DNA from: Halopseudomonas salina
GTDB taxonomy: Bacteria > Pseudomonadota > Gammaproteobacteria > Pseudomonadales > Pseudomonadaceae
DNA length: 64,000 nucleotides
Assembly: GCF_008641105.1 (NCBI RefSeq)
Contig: NZ_VTTI01000002.1
Coordinates: 303,141 to 367,140, forward strand
Reading direction: 5' to 3'
Shown here in pieces: positions 19,242 through 28,960 of the stretch. The notes under the pieces were generated by a model. It was not told the origin of the DNA, did not search any database, and saw nothing but the letters and a program-made list of their open reading frames with translations. The translations under genes and the position numbers were made by a program. The stretch's first letter is position 1. Each line of letters starts with the position of its first letter.

Positions 19242-20849
19242 ATGAGCGTGCTCAATACCCAGATACACCCCGGCTCCCCCGATTTCGCGGCCAACACCAA
19301 CGCCATGCGCCACCTGGTCGATGAGCTGCAACAACTCCTGACACAAATCAGCCAGGGCGGCGGGCCCAAGGCGCAGGAGCGGCATCTGTCGCGGGGCAAG
19401 CTGTTGCCACGGCAGCGCATCGATGCCCTGCTTGATCCGGGCTCGGCGTTTCTCGAGATTGGCCAGCTTGCCGCCCACGAGGTTTATGGCGAAGACGTTC
19501 CGGCGGCAGGATTGATTGCGGGTATTGGCCGGGTGGAGGGAGTGGAATGCCTGATCGTGGCCAACGACGCGACGGTCAAAGGCGGCTCCTACTATCCGCT
19601 CACGGTAAAAAAGCACCTGCGCGCCCAGACCATTGCCGAACAGAATCGCCTGCCTTGTATTTACCTGGTCGACTCCGGCGGCGCCAACCTGCCCCGTCAG
19701 GATGAAGTCTTTCCTGACCGCGAGCACTTCGGCCGCATTTTCTATAACCAGGCCAATATGAGCGCCAAGGGCATTCCGCAAATCGCGGTGGTGATGGGCT
19801 CCTGCACGGCCGGTGGCGCCTATGTGCCGGCGATGGCGGATGAAGCCATCATGGTGCGCGAGCAGGCGACGATTTTTCTCGCCGGTCCGCCGCTGGTCAA
19901 GGCTGCCACTGGCGAAGTCGTCAGCGCCGAGGATCTGGGCGGGGCCGACGTGCACTGCAAGACCTCAGGCGTGGCTGATCATTACGCCGAGGATGACGAA
20001 CACGCACTGGCCATTGCGCGGCGCTGCATTGCCAACCTGAACTGGCGCAAGGCGGGTGAGCTGCAATGCAAACCGGCACTACCGCCCCGCTACCCCGCTA
20101 CAGATCTGTACGGCATCGTGCCGGCTGACGCAAAACAGCCCTATGACGTGCGGGAAGTCATTGCCCGGCTGGTGGACGATTCGGTATTCGACGAGTTCAA
20201 GGCGCTGTACGGTAGCTCATTGGTGTGTGGTTTCGCTCATCTGCACGGCTATCCCGTTGCTATAGTCGCCAATAACGGCGTGCTATTCAGCGAGTCAGCG
20301 CAAAAGGGTGCACACTTTATCGAGCTGGCCTGCCAGCGTGGTATCCCGCTGGTCTTCCTGCAGAACATCACCGGCTTTATGGTCGGCCAGAAATATGAAG
20401 CCGGCGGCATTGCCAAACACGGTGCCAAGCTGGTCACCGCAGTTGCCTGCGCACGGGTACCCAAATTTACCGTGATCATTGGCGGCAGCTTCGGTGCCGG
20501 CAACTACGGCATGTGCGGCCGCGCCTACGAGCCTCGTCTGCTGTGGATGTGGCCCAATGCGCGCATCTCGGTGATGGGTGGTGAGCAGGCCGCCGGTGTG
20601 CTGGTGCAGGTCAAGCACGAGCAAGCCCAACGCAGCGGCGACACCTTCAGCCCCGAACAGGAGCAGGCGCTACGCCAACCGATACTCGACCAGTACGAAC
20701 ACCAGGGCCACCCCTACTATTCCAGCGCACGGCTCTGGGACGACGGCGTCATCGACCCGTCCCAGACCCGCGATGTGCTGGGGCTGGCTATATCAGCCGC
20801 GTTGAATGCACCGATTGAACAGACACGGTTTGGGGTATTTAGGATGTAG
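19242..20849 (+). CDS. liuB: 3-methylcrotonyl-CoA carboxylase beta subunit (carboxyltransferase)
   Basis: Biotin-dependent carboxyltransferase of 535 residues that moves the carboxyl group from biotin to 3-methylcrotonyl-CoA, pairing with liuD. It has the two crotonase-like halves of the family. The N-half has [27 protein letters not shown] and [23 protein letters not shown], which forms an oxyanion pocket. The C-half has [55 protein letters not shown] and the [16 protein letters not shown] pocket. Length matches MCC-beta. It is flanked on both sides by the heptad repeat elements, yet the operon order liuABCDE is kept. Confidence 0.95.
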   Translation: MSVLNTQIHPGSPDFAANTNAMRHLVDELQQLLTQISQGGGPKAQERHLSRGKLLPRQRIDALLDPGSAFLEIGQLAAHEVYGEDVPAAGLIAGIGRVEGVECLIVANDATVKGGSYYPLTVKKHLRAQTIAEQNRLPCIYLVDSGGANLPRQDEVFPDREHFGRIFYNQANMSAKGIPQIAVVMGSCTAGGAYVPAMADEAIMVREQATIFLAGPPLVKAATGEVVSAEDLGGADVHCKTSGVADHYAEDDEHALAIARRCIANLNWRKAGELQCKPALPPRYPATDLYGIVPADAKQPYDVREVIARLVDDSVFDEFKALYGSSLVCGFAHLHGYPVAIVANNGVLFSESAQKGAHFIELACQRGIPLVFLQNITGFMVGQKYEAGGIAKHGAKLVTAVACARVPKFTVIIGGSFGAGNYGMCGRAYEPRLLWMWPNARISVMGGEQAAGVLVQVKHEQAQRSGDTFSPEQEQALRQPILDQYEHQGHPYYSSARLWDDGVIDPSQTRDVLGLAISAALNAPIEQTRFGVFRM

Positions 20850-20851
20850 GG

Positions 20852-20998
20852 CGCGCCTTCGGCGCGAGCTTCAAGCTTCAAGCGGCTCGCACGAACGTGT
20901 TGATTGCGAGCTAAACGCAGGGAATCAGCAGGCCTAGCCAAACGACTATACATTTGCACGCCCTGCTTGCCGCTTGAAGCTTGCGGCTTGCGGCTTAC
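20852..20998. repeat. Heptad-periodic repeat pair plus small hairpin between liuB and liuC
   Basis: A GC-rich hairpin CGCGCC-TTC-GGCGCG (20852-20866) is followed by a left arm with GCTTCAA units (20868-20885) and, about 80 bases on, a right arm of GCTTGNN units (20964-20996). The arms are mutually complementary over several heptads. The right arm ends 20 bases before the liuC start, so the folded RNA would border the liuC ribosome-binding region. Confidence 0.75.
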
Positions 20999-21016
20999 GA
21001 GAAAACAGAGACCGAA

Positions 21017-21811
21017 ATGCCCGACTTCAAAACACTACAGCTCGAATTCTCCCCGAACGACGTGGCCACACTGTGGCTCAATCGGCCGGAGAAGAAAAAT
21101 GCTTTCAACGCCGAGATGATCCGCGAGCTGTTGCTGGCATTCGATGAAATCGAAGCCCGGCCCGGGTTGCGTTTTCTTCTGCTGCGTGGCCGTGGCAAGC
21201 ATTTTTCCGCCGGTGCCGATCTGGCCTGGATGCAGGAAAGCGCGAAGCTCGATTACAACGCCAACCTCAATGATTCCCGCGAACTGGCACAGGTGATGGC
21301 CAGCCTGTTCCAGCTCAAGCTACCCACTCTCGCTATCGTTCAGGGCGCGGCCTTCGGCGGCGCGCTGGGGCTGATCAGTTGCTGCGACATGGCCATTGGC
21401 GCCGAGGACAGTCTGTTCAGCCTTTCCGAGGTGCGCATCGGCATTCTGCCGGCGGTGATCAGCCCTTACGTGGTCAAGGCGATCGGTGAGCGTGCGACCC
21501 GCCGCTACGCACTGACCGCCGAGCGTTTTGATGGGAAGCAGGCGCAACATCTCGGCTTGCTTGCAGCCACTTATTCCGCTCAAGAGCTGGACCAGGCGGT
21601 GAACGATTGGACTACCAACCTGCTGCAAAACGGCCCCGCCGCGATGCGTGCGACCAAGGCGCTGCTGCAGGAGGTCAAACATGGTGAACTGTCGCCGGCC
21701 CTGCGCCGTTATACCGAGGCAGCCATCGCCCGCGTACGGGTAAGCCCTGAGGGCCAGGAAGGTCTGACCGCGTTTCTCGATAAACGCAAACCGTCCTGGC
21801 AGGAGTACTGA
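21017..21811 (+). CDS. liuC: Methylglutaconyl-CoA hydratase
   Basis: Enoyl-CoA hydratase/isomerase family enzyme of 264 residues hydrating 3-methylglutaconyl-CoA to HMG-CoA. Crotonase features are LRGRGKHFSAGADLAWMQ (first oxyanion-hole segment), QGAAFGGALGLISCCDMAIG, and FSLSEVRIGILPAVISPYV with the catalytic glutamate in SEVRIG. I chose the ATG at 21017 (MPDFKTLQLEF). The frame is open further upstream through a TTG at 20981, but that part is encoded by the repeat element. liuD starts one base after its stop. Confidence 0.93.
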   Translation: MPDFKTLQLEFSPNDVATLWLNRPEKKNAFNAEMIRELLLAFDEIEARPGLRFLLLRGRGKHFSAGADLAWMQESAKLDYNANLNDSRELAQVMASLFQLKLPTLAIVQGAAFGGALGLISCCDMAIGAEDSLFSLSEVRIGILPAVISPYVVKAIGERATRRYALTAERFDGKQAQHLGLLAATYSAQELDQAVNDWTTNLLQNGPAAMRATKALLQEVKHGELSPALRRYTEAAIARVRVSPEGQEGLTAFLDKRKPSWQEY

Positions 21812-21812
21812 A

Positions 21813-23792
21813 ATGGGTAAGCCGCGTGAGATTTCAACTTCCCCCATCACCTGCCTGCTGGTAGCCAACCGCGGCGAAATCGCCTGCCGGATCATGCGTA
21901 CTGCAAAAGCCATGGGCATCCGGACCGTGGCGGTGTATAGCGATATCGACCGCCATGCGCGGCACGTGCTTGAAGCCGACATGGCAATCAACCTTGGCGG
22001 TGCCAAGCCGGCGGACAGTTATCTGCGTAGCGATCTGGTGCTGGCTGCCGCCCGGCAGAGCGGCGCCCAAGCGATTCATCCCGGCTACGGTTTTCTTTCA
22101 GAAAATGCCGAATTTGCCCGGGCCTGCGCCGTTGAGGGCCTGATCTTTATTGGTCCGCCGGCCAGTGCAATTGATGCCATGGGTAGCAAATCCGCCGCCA
22201 AGGCATTGATGGAGACCGCTGGCGTCCCCCTGGTACCGGGTTATCACGGTGCCGATCAGGACCTGGCTACCTTCCGCACCGCCGCCGAACGCATCGGCTA
22301 CCCGGTTCTGCTCAAGGCCGTAGCCGGCGGTGGCGGTAAGGGTATGAAGGTAGTCGAGGGTGAGACCGATCTAGCCGAAGCTCTGGAATCCGCCCAACGG
22401 GAGGCGAAATCCGCCTTTGGCGATAGCCGCATGCTGGTCGAGCGGTATCTGGGCAAGCCGCGGCATATCGAGATCCAGGTATTTGCCGATCAGCAAGGCA
22501 ACTGCATCCATCTGAACGAACGTGACTGCTCGATCCAGCGCCGGCACCAGAAAGTGATAGAAGAAGCCCCCGCCCCCGGCCTGTCAGCAACACTTCGTCA
22601 GGCAATGGGTGAGGCGGCTGTGCAGGCCGCGAAGGCAATCGATTACGTGGGGGCCGGCACGGTCGAATTTCTGCTCGATGAGCAGGAACGCTTCTACTTC
22701 ATGGAGATGAATACCCGGCTGCAGGTCGAGCACCCGGTTACCGAAGCCATCACCGGCCAGGACCTGGTGGCCTGGCAATTGCGCATTGCCCAGGGCCTGC
22801 CATTGCCAATGCAGCAGCACGAGGTTCCGTTACAGGGGCATGCGATAGAGGCCCGCCTTTATGCGGAAGATCCGCTGAATGATTTCCTGCCAGCCAGTGG
22901 TACCCTTGAGCTATATCGCGAATCCCAGCCGGGTGTGGGTAGACGGCTGGATGGGGGTATCTGCGAGGGCGACGAAGTATCACCCTTTTACGATCCAATG
23001 CTGGCCAAGGTCATCGCCTGGGGCGAAACACGCGAAGCTGCGCGGCTTAAACTGTTGGCTATGCTCCGTGAAACCGCCATTGCCGGCGTACAGACCAATC
23101 TGACGTTCCTTGGTCGCATCATCGATCACCCTGCCTTTGCCAACGCAGAACTGGATACCGGATTCATCCCCCGCCATGCCGAACAGCTACTACCGGAAAA
23201 GACAGAGCTAAGCGGGGATTTCTGGCAACTGGCTGGCGCCGCCTGGCTACTTTGCCTACCTCAGATAAAGCGCACGGACGACCCCCAATCGCCCTGGAGC
23301 ACTTTACCCAGCGGATGGCGCAGCGGGCTCCCCACCACCAGCCGGCTGCACCTGCAATGCGGTAACGATGAGCGTCAGCTGAATAACGTCAACATAAGCG
23401 GCAGCAGCTTTGATCCGGCCAGTGGCCAACTGACCGTTATCCATGACGGTGTTTTGCAGCGCCATGCAGTCGTTGTTCGCGGCCAGGCGCTATTTCTGCA
23501 ATGGCAGAACGAGTGGCTCAAAATCGAACAGGTTGATCCCATCAGCCGCGTCGATCAGGCCCAGCAACATGCGGGTGGCTTGCAGGCACCCATGAATGGC
23601 AGCATTGTGCGTTTGCTGGTCACTACCGGTGACCAGGTGGAGGCCGGAGCGGCACTGCTGGTGGTCGAAGCAATGAAAATGGAACACAGCATCCGCGCTC
23701 CCCATGCCGGCACCGTCACCGCGATATTTTGTAGCGAGGGAGAGCTGGTTAACGAAGGCGCTTTGTTGGTCGAACTGGAGGCAACCCCATGA
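21813..23792 (+). CDS. liuD: 3-methylcrotonyl-CoA carboxylase alpha subunit (biotin carboxylase plus biotin carrier)
   Basis: A 659-residue protein that carboxylates biotin with ATP and bicarbonate. The biotin carboxylase domain (residues ~10-455) has LLVANRGEIACRIMRTAKAMG, the ATP-grasp glycine loop AVAGGGGKGMKVV, and EMNTRLQVEHPVTEAITGQDLVAWQLRIA. The C-terminal biotinyl domain carries the biotin-attachment lysine in VVEAMKMEHSI. It forms the MCC holoenzyme with liuB. The final four bases overlap liuE (ATGA), indicating translational coupling. Confidence 0.95.
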   Translation: MGKPREISTSPITCLLVANRGEIACRIMRTAKAMGIRTVAVYSDIDRHARHVLEADMAINLGGAKPADSYLRSDLVLAAARQSGAQAIHPGYGFLSENAEFARACAVEGLIFIGPPASAIDAMGSKSAAKALMETAGVPLVPGYHGADQDLATFRTAAERIGYPVLLKAVAGGGGKGMKVVEGETDLAEALESAQREAKSAFGDSRMLVERYLGKPRHIEIQVFADQQGNCIHLNERDCSIQRRHQKVIEEAPAPGLSATLRQAMGEAAVQAAKAIDYVGAGTVEFLLDEQERFYFMEMNTRLQVEHPVTEAITGQDLVAWQLRIAQGLPLPMQQHEVPLQGHAIEARLYAEDPLNDFLPASGTLELYRESQPGVGRRLDGGICEGDEVSPFYDPMLAKVIAWGETREAARLKLLAMLRETAIAGVQTNLTFLGRIIDHPAFANAELDTGFIPRHAEQLLPEKTELSGDFWQLAGAAWLLCLPQIKRTDDPQSPWSTLPSGWRSGLPTTSRLHLQCGNDERQLNNVNISGSSFDPASGQLTVIHDGVLQRHAVVVRGQALFLQWQNEWLKIEQVDPISRVDQAQQHAGGLQAPMNGSIVRLLVTTGDQVEAGAALLVVEAMKMEHSIRAPHAGTVTAIFCSEGELVNEGALLVELEATP

Positions 23793-24691
23793 ATATGCCG
23801 CAATCCGTGCGTCTGGTCGATGTCGGGCCGCGGGACGGTCTGCAGAATGAGTCGCAGGCGATCGCCGTGACTGACAAGGTGCGCTTGGTAGACGATCTGA
23901 GCGCCGCAGGTATACGTCATATCGAAGTCGGTAGCTTCGTATCGCCAAAGTGGGTGCCACAGATGGCCGGATCGGCCGAGGTATTCGCGGCGATCAAACA
24001 GCATTCCGGCGTCAGTTATTCCGCCCTGACGCCGAACATGAAAGGTCTGGAGGCCGCCCTGGAAGCCGGTGTGCGCGAAGTGGCAGTATTTGCCGCAGCG
24101 TCCGAGGCGTTCTCCCAGCGCAATATCAATTGCTCGATTGCTGAAAGCATCGAGCGTTTCGCACCCGTGCTGGAAGCCGCGCAAAAGGCGGATGTAAAGG
24201 TACGCGGCTATATCTCCTGCGTGCTCGGCTGTCCCTACCAGGGTGAAGTACCGGCTGACCAGGTCGCCAGTGTTGCCCGCGAACTCCACGCCATGGGCTG
24301 CTACGAGGTATCCCTGGGCGACACCATCGGCACCGGCACACCTGGTGTAACCCGAGCCCTGATCGAAGCAGTAGCCAAGCACGTACCACGCGAGCAACTG
24401 GCTGGGCATTTTCACGATACCTACGGCCAGGCGTTGGCCAACATCTATGCCAGCTTGCTGGAGGGGGTGAGCGTATTCGACAGTTCAGTTGCCGGACTGG
24501 GCGGCTGCCCCTATGCCAAGGGTGCCACCGGCAATGTGGCGACCGAAGATGTGCTGTACATGCTGAACGGCATGGGAATCGAGACCGGTATCGATCTCGA
24601 TCTGCTGGTGAACGCCGGTGCGCGCATCAACTTGGTGCTGGGCAGAGAAAATGGCTCAAGGGTCGCGCGGGCCATTCTGGCGGCGCGATAG
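23789..24691 (+). CDS. liuE: Hydroxymethylglutaryl-CoA lyase
   Basis: A 300-residue TIM-barrel lyase cleaving HMG-CoA into acetyl-CoA and acetoacetate, the last step of the leucine pathway. Signatures are DVGPRDGLQNE (metal and catalytic residues at the N-terminus), SYSALTPNMKG, the HFHDTYGQALANI metal ligands (His-x-His), and the active-site cysteine loop GLGGCPYAKGATGNVATED. Last gene of the operon. The 83 bases after it are very GC-rich with CCGGCG/CGCCGG self-complementarity (around 24735-24750), a possible terminator without a T tract. Confidence 0.95.
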   Translation: MNMPQSVRLVDVGPRDGLQNESQAIAVTDKVRLVDDLSAAGIRHIEVGSFVSPKWVPQMAGSAEVFAAIKQHSGVSYSALTPNMKGLEAALEAGVREVAVFAAASEAFSQRNINCSIAESIERFAPVLEAAQKADVKVRGYISCVLGCPYQGEVPADQVASVARELHAMGCYEVSLGDTIGTGTPGVTRALIEAVAKHVPREQLAGHFHDTYGQALANIYASLLEGVSVFDSSVAGLGGCPYAKGATGNVATEDVLYMLNGMGIETGIDLDLLVNAGARINLVLGRENGSRVARAILAAR

Positions 24692-24774
24692 TCCGGATCG
24701 GGCCCTATTTTCGCGCCGGGGCCAGTGGGGCCGGCGGCCCCGCCGGGAAGGGTCCGAAAACCACCAATCCCTAC

Positions 24775-26232
24775 TTAAGCCACCTCCTCATCAACCGCCT
24801 CTACCACCTTGTTTTTACTCAATAACCCCTTAGCCAGAACACCTAGCGTCATCACCGCCGCCTCGGTTTCCCGATTCCACGGCACACCACAGTTCAATCG
24901 CAAACAGTGGTTGAACTGTTCCGAATGACTGAACACCGCACCGGGCGCAATACTGATGTTGTGCTCCAAAGCCTGCTCGAACAGTCTTTGTGCGTCTATA
25001 TCGCCAGGCAGGCTGATCCATAAAATGAATCCGCCTGCAGGTCGGGTGATCTGCGTACCCTCGGGGAAATATTGCTGCACGGCCAGCTGAAAGCTGCTCA
25101 GATTTTTACGGTACTCCTGTCGCAAATAGCGCAGATGCCGATCGTAACCGCCATTTTCCAGATACGCCGCCACCGACATCTGACTCACACTGCAGGCTGA
25201 CAGCGTGGTAAAGGTCTGGAGCTTTTCGATGGCGCTCTGATGCCGCCCGGCGATGACCCAGCCCGTTCGAACGCCCGGTGAAATGGTCTTGGAAAAACTC
25301 GAGCAGTACATCACGGTGTCCGAACAATCAAAGGCCTTTAGCGCCTTGGAACGTCCGGGCTCGAACATCAGCTCCCCGTAGATGTCGTCTTCAATGATCG
25401 GCAAGCAACGCTTGGCCATCATGGCCACCAGCTTCCGCTGCCGGTCCTCGGGCATGGTTGCACCCATGGGATTGCCCGCACGTGCGGTGAGAACAAGCGC
25501 CTTGATTGGCCATTTGTCCGCCGCTTTTTCCAGGGATTCAAGGCTCAGGCCGCTATCGGGGTCGGTCGGTATTTCTATCACCTTCAGCCCCAACAGATCG
25601 CAAAGCTGCACCAGTCCGTAATAGCTCGGAGCCTCCGTAGCAATCAGATCGCCGGGATTGGTAACCGAGCGCAGGCACAACTGAATAGCTTCAACGCATC
25701 CATTGGTTATCACGATCTGGGACGGATCGACAACCGCGCCGGCATCACGCATGCGAATAGCAATCTGTCTACGCAGTGGCTCGTAGCCGGGGCTGAAAAT
25801 GTAGCTGTAGGCTTTTTGGCTGTGAAACCGCGTGACCTTGCTCATCTGTTGGTGGAGAGCCCGCAGCGGCAGATACTGGCTCGAAGGCACGGCGGCCCCC
25901 AGTGGAATAACACCCTCCCGGCGGGACTGATGCAAAATCTCGCTGATAATGCCGCTACGAGTCACCGCATAGGGCTGTTCGACCCGTGCGATAGGTGGTG
26001 TCGGCGCAGTCAGCGCGGGCGTATTGTGGACGAAATAGCCAGACTGGGGCCTGGCCCTTATCAGGCCCTGATCTTCCAGCGTGGCATAGGCGTGCAACAC
26101 GGTGGCGTGGCTGACCCCCTTCTGGGTGCTCAATTTCCGCACCGAGGGAACTCGCTCACCGGGTTTGTAGAACCCTTTGCGTATGTCATCGGCCAGTTGT
26201 CGGGCGATCTGTTGGTATAAAAGGCTGCTCAT
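24775..26232 (-). CDS. MocR-type regulator: GntR HTH fused to a PLP aminotransferase domain
   Basis: A 485-residue transcription factor that uses a pyridoxal-phosphate aminotransferase fold as sensor. The N-terminal GntR winged helix (residues ~1-70) is YQQIARQLADDIRKGFYKPGERVPSVRKLSTQKGVSHATVLHAYATLEDQGLI. A linker (~75-110) leads to a fold-type I aminotransferase domain with the PLP lysine in YCSSFSKTISPGVRTGWVIAG and the aspartate in VLTARAGNPMGATMPEDRQ. I prefer the ATG at 26232 (AGGAG seven bases upstream) over a GTG one codon earlier. Neighbours do not reveal the target; relatives control PLP, GABA or taurine genes. Convergent with liuE. Confidence 0.88.
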   Translation of the reverse strand: MSSLLYQQIARQLADDIRKGFYKPGERVPSVRKLSTQKGVSHATVLHAYATLEDQGLIRARPQSGYFVHNTPALTAPTPPIARVEQPYAVTRSGIISEILHQSRREGVIPLGAAVPSSQYLPLRALHQQMSKVTRFHSQKAYSYIFSPGYEPLRRQIAIRMRDAGAVVDPSQIVITNGCVEAIQLCLRSVTNPGDLIATEAPSYYGLVQLCDLLGLKVIEIPTDPDSGLSLESLEKAADKWPIKALVLTARAGNPMGATMPEDRQRKLVAMMAKRCLPIIEDDIYGELMFEPGRSKALKAFDCSDTVMYCSSFSKTISPGVRTGWVIAGRHQSAIEKLQTFTTLSACSVSQMSVAAYLENGGYDRHLRYLRQEYRKNLSSFQLAVQQYFPEGTQITRPAGGFILWISLPGDIDAQRLFEQALEHNISIAPGAVFSHSEQFNHCLRLNCGVPWNRETEAAVMTLGVLAKGLLSKNKVVEAVDEEVA

Positions 26233-26372
26233 CACTGTTCTCCTGCATGCCTTTTTACCTTAATGGAGCGGTAATCTGGTCAGCACCATACAGTTGCGGG
26301 GAAAAATACCCCAACAGCATACCAGCGACAGCAACTGTGCGGGAGCAGTGCAACGGGAAACGAACTGTTCCG

Positions 26373-27236
26373 TTATTCGTTGACTATCGGACCAGGCACT
26401 GCGCCTGACGTAACCAGCTGCTGCGCCCAGATCTCGCGGTATTTTTCCAGCAACTGTTGGGGTACACCGGAACGGGAGAGGTCAAACATGGCCTGTGCCA
26501 GGGCTGCCCGAAGATCGGAAGAATTGCATGCCGAATTATGCGACAGGGTCAGGTACAGTTGCTCAGTCATGAGGGAGCCGTCGAGCACATCCAACTTGTC
26601 TGCAATGCCCATCTGCTGAGCGATAGCCAGGCCCTGATAACGCTCGTAAATCACGTAATCGGCCCTTCCACGCAGCAGTTTCTGGAAGGATTGCTCCACC
26701 GAAGGTACTGATTCGATCTGCAGATTATCCGCTGCGAAGCGGTCAAATTGGTTGCCGAAGCTGTTGTTGAGCACGGTGCTGCCGGTCTTGCCACGCAAGT
26801 CTTCCCAGCCACTGTATGGAAAGATTCCGTCGGAACGCACAAAGATGACACTGGGCACGTCCGCATAGGCGGGATGGATGTAATCCATATAGCCCAGACG
26901 CTGGCGGGTAAGAAACGCACCGGCGAGCATATCCACACGACCGCTTCGCGCTTCTTCCTGGGCACGTGACCAGGGCCCGACATTCAGCATGTCCAGCTTG
27001 ACATCGCTCTGTGCAAGAGCCTGCTCAAGAAGCTCGGCCCCGGCGCCGATCAGCCGGCTATCGTCTTCAGGATCGACCCAGAGAATGGGTGGGTACTGGG
27101 GGTTGCCGGTTGCCACTATCCGCTCGCAAAGCGGAACCGCAGCAAAGGATAACGACGGTATCAGGACACTCGCGAGCAAAACAAACAGCTTTGCGGCTCT
27201 GGGTAACATAGGGTTTCCGGTCATTGGCTGTTGCAT
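26373..27236 (-). CDS. Periplasmic substrate-binding protein, family 3 (amino-acid type)
   Basis: Secreted binding-protein fold (SBP_bac_3) of about 287 residues. The ATG at 27236 has AAGGAG seven bases upstream, and the signal peptide (KLFVLLASVLIPSLSFA) follows MQQPMTGNPMLPRAA. The mature domain has the usual ATGNPQYPPILW start, ELLEQALAQSDVKLDMLNVGPWSRAQEEARSGRVDMLAGAF, and QKLLRGRADYVIYERYQGLAIAQQ. No permease or ATPase gene lies beside it, so it may be an orphan sensor-like protein. Family certain, ligand unknown. Confidence 0.82.
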   Translation of the reverse strand: MQQPMTGNPMLPRAAKLFVLLASVLIPSLSFAAVPLCERIVATGNPQYPPILWVDPEDDSRLIGAGAELLEQALAQSDVKLDMLNVGPWSRAQEEARSGRVDMLAGAFLTRQRLGYMDYIHPAYADVPSVIFVRSDGIFPYSGWEDLRGKTGSTVLNNSFGNQFDRFAADNLQIESVPSVEQSFQKLLRGRADYVIYERYQGLAIAQQMGIADKLDVLDGSLMTEQLYLTLSHNSACNSSDLRAALAQAMFDLSRSGVPQQLLEKYREIWAQQLVTSGAVPGPIVNE

Positions 27237-27308
27237 TGAAACTCCTTGAAAATGTCCAGACCTGAATGCTGCATTCACCCCCATTATAGACGGGTCATGA
27301 CCGGCTTT

Positions 27309-27929
27309 TCAGGCGAGTTTGGCTGAACCATCAACTGTACCGCTGTGAAAGCGAAACTCCGAATCATCTTCGATCATAGCCTGGCCTTCTATCACAGCGA
27401 ATTCGGCTATGCGGTCCTCGATCGGTGCATCGGCATATTGCCGCGCAAGAGTAAGGTAATCGCGATAATGCCGGGCTTCGGATTTGAGCAATGAGCGGTA
27501 GAAATCGCCCAGTTCCTCATCCAGATGCGGAGCCAGACAGGCAAACCGCTCACAGGAACGGGCCTCGATAAAGGCGCCGATAATCAGGGTATCCACCAGA
27601 CGTCCAGGCTCGGTCGTGCGCACGTGCTGGCGCAGACGTTGGGCATAATGGCTGGCAGAAAGACCCCGATAAGCGATTCCACGACGCTGCATGATTGCGG
27701 TCACTTGCTCGAAGTGTCGAAGCTCTTCACGGGCGAGACGTGACATCTTCTGTAGTAGCTCGGGCTTGTCAACATACCGGAACATCAGATTCAGCGCCGT
27801 TGAAGCTGCCTTTTTCTCGCAATTGGCATGATCAATCAAAAGCTCGGCGGGATGGGCCAGCGCTTGTTCCACCCACATTCCGGATGTTCGCGAGGGAAGG
27901 AAATCGATAAGTTCTTGTGGCAGGGTCAT
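27309..27929 (-). CDS. miaE: tRNA-(ms2io6A)-hydroxylase MiaE
   Basis: Non-haem diiron hydroxylase that hydroxylates the isopentenyl group of ms2i6A at position 37 of tRNAs, using oxygen. Product about 206 residues. Ferritin-like helices carry paired ligands: HANCEKKAA, the ELRHFEQV (E-x2-H) motif, EARSCERFACL, and EARHYRDYL near the C-terminus. I chose the ATG at 27929 over a GTG three codons upstream; neither has a clear ribosome-binding site. It is transcribed alone, divergent from the universal stress gene. Confidence 0.93.
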   Translation of the reverse strand: MTLPQELIDFLPSRTSGMWVEQALAHPAELLIDHANCEKKAASTALNLMFRYVDKPELLQKMSRLAREELRHFEQVTAIMQRRGIAYRGLSASHYAQRLRQHVRTTEPGRLVDTLIIGAFIEARSCERFACLAPHLDEELGDFYRSLLKSEARHYRDYLTLARQYADAPIEDRIAEFAVIEGQAMIEDDSEFRFHSGTVDGSAKLA

Positions 27930-28006
27930 GGAGGTCACGATAGGGAGTTAATGTAGCGTAATCAGCGCATTATCCACGACTCGCGAGATCCTTGCACTCA
28001 GCAGGT

Positions 28007-28048
28007 TTGATCCAAATCAACAGCGTTCAGGAAAAAACAGGCTACATT
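28007..28048 (+). promoter_or_regulatory. Anr/FNR box with class II promoter for the universal stress gene
   Basis: TTGATCCAAATCAA (28007-28020) matches the FNR/Anr consensus TTGAT-N4-ATCAA exactly. A TACATT -10 hexamer (28043-28048) places the transcription start near 28055, about 41.5 bases from the box centre, the standard spacing for FNR-type activation. This predicts oxygen-limited induction of the downstream gene. Confidence 0.85.
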
Positions 28049-28095
28049 GGTGGTAGAAATAAAACTGGTTAAATCAAAAAACAGGGAGAAAGGCC

Positions 28096-28956
28096 ATGCA
28101 AGCAATCAAGCGGATCCTGGTTGTGATCGATCCGACACAAACCGAACAGCTGGCGTTGATGCGCGCCAAACTGATCGCGGGGGTCATTGAGTCGGATTTG
28201 CACCTGCTCGTATGCGAGAACCGCAACAGCCACCAGCCTATGCTGGACAAGCTTTGTGCCGAGCTCAAGGCAGAAGGTTTCAAGGCACAAGCGACTCAGG
28301 CGTGGCACAACAATTTGACCGACACCGTCGTGCACGTGGCAGCCTCCGAAGGTTGCGGCCTGGTCGTCAAACAGCACCTGCCTGACAGCCCCTTGAAAAA
28401 GGCTCTTCTCACGCCGGACGACTGGAAGCTACTGCGTTACTGCCCTGCTCCGATCCTGCTGGTAAAAACCACAGCTTCCTGGATGAAAGGTAGCGTCCTG
28501 GCAGCCGTAGACGTCGGCAATCATGACGACCAGCACCATGTACTGCATGACACCATCGTTAGCCACGCCGCGGATATCGTCGACATGATCAACGGCAGCC
28601 TGCATCTGGTCAGCGCTCACCCGGCGCCAATGATGTCCGCCTCGGATCCGGTGTATCAGCTGCGCGAAAACATTGCAGCACGTTACCGCGACGAGTCAGA
28701 GCGCTACATCAGCGGTCATCAGCTGGATGATGGTCATGTGCATATCGACGAAGGTCCGGCTGACACATTGATTCCGAAAGTAGCCAAGCAGATCGGTGCC
28801 AGCGTTACCGTCATCGGTACTGTAGGCCGCAAGGGCATTGCCGGCGCACTGATCGGCAATACAGCCGAGGTCATTCTTGATCAGTTGGAAAGCGACATCC
28901 TGGTCCTCAAGCCCGAAGACACCATGGCGCACCTGGAAGACCTGCTGGAGAAATAA
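28096..28956 (+). CDS. Universal stress protein with tandem Usp domains (UspE-like)
   Basis: A 286-residue protein of two consecutive Usp folds (residues ~3-145 and ~150-285). The first begins IKRILVVIDPTQTEQLALMRAKLIAG. The second ends GASVTVIGTVGRKGIAGALIGNTAEVILDQLESDILVLKPEDT, in which the ATP-binding loop (G-2x-G-9x-G) is followed by Asn-Thr rather than the Ser of nucleotide-binding members. In Pseudomonas such proteins aid survival under anaerobic energy stress. The consensus Anr box and class II spacing upstream support that role here. Monocistronic, followed by a dispersed repeat element. Confidence 0.9.
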   Translation: MQAIKRILVVIDPTQTEQLALMRAKLIAGVIESDLHLLVCENRNSHQPMLDKLCAELKAEGFKAQATQAWHNNLTDTVVHVAASEGCGLVVKQHLPDSPLKKALLTPDDWKLLRYCPAPILLVKTTASWMKGSVLAAVDVGNHDDQHHVLHDTIVSHAADIVDMINGSLHLVSAHPAPMMSASDPVYQLRENIAARYRDESERYISGHQLDDGHVHIDEGPADTLIPKVAKQIGASVTVIGTVGRKGIAGALIGNTAEVILDQLESDILVLKPEDTMAHLEDLLEK

Positions 28957-28960
28957 AGGC

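Noticed and set aside
26236..26372. MocR operator in the gap upstream of the GntR/aminotransferase gene
   Set aside because: Short repeated strings such as CAGTTGCGG and CAACTGTGCGG occur, but the orientation and spacing were not regular enough to call.
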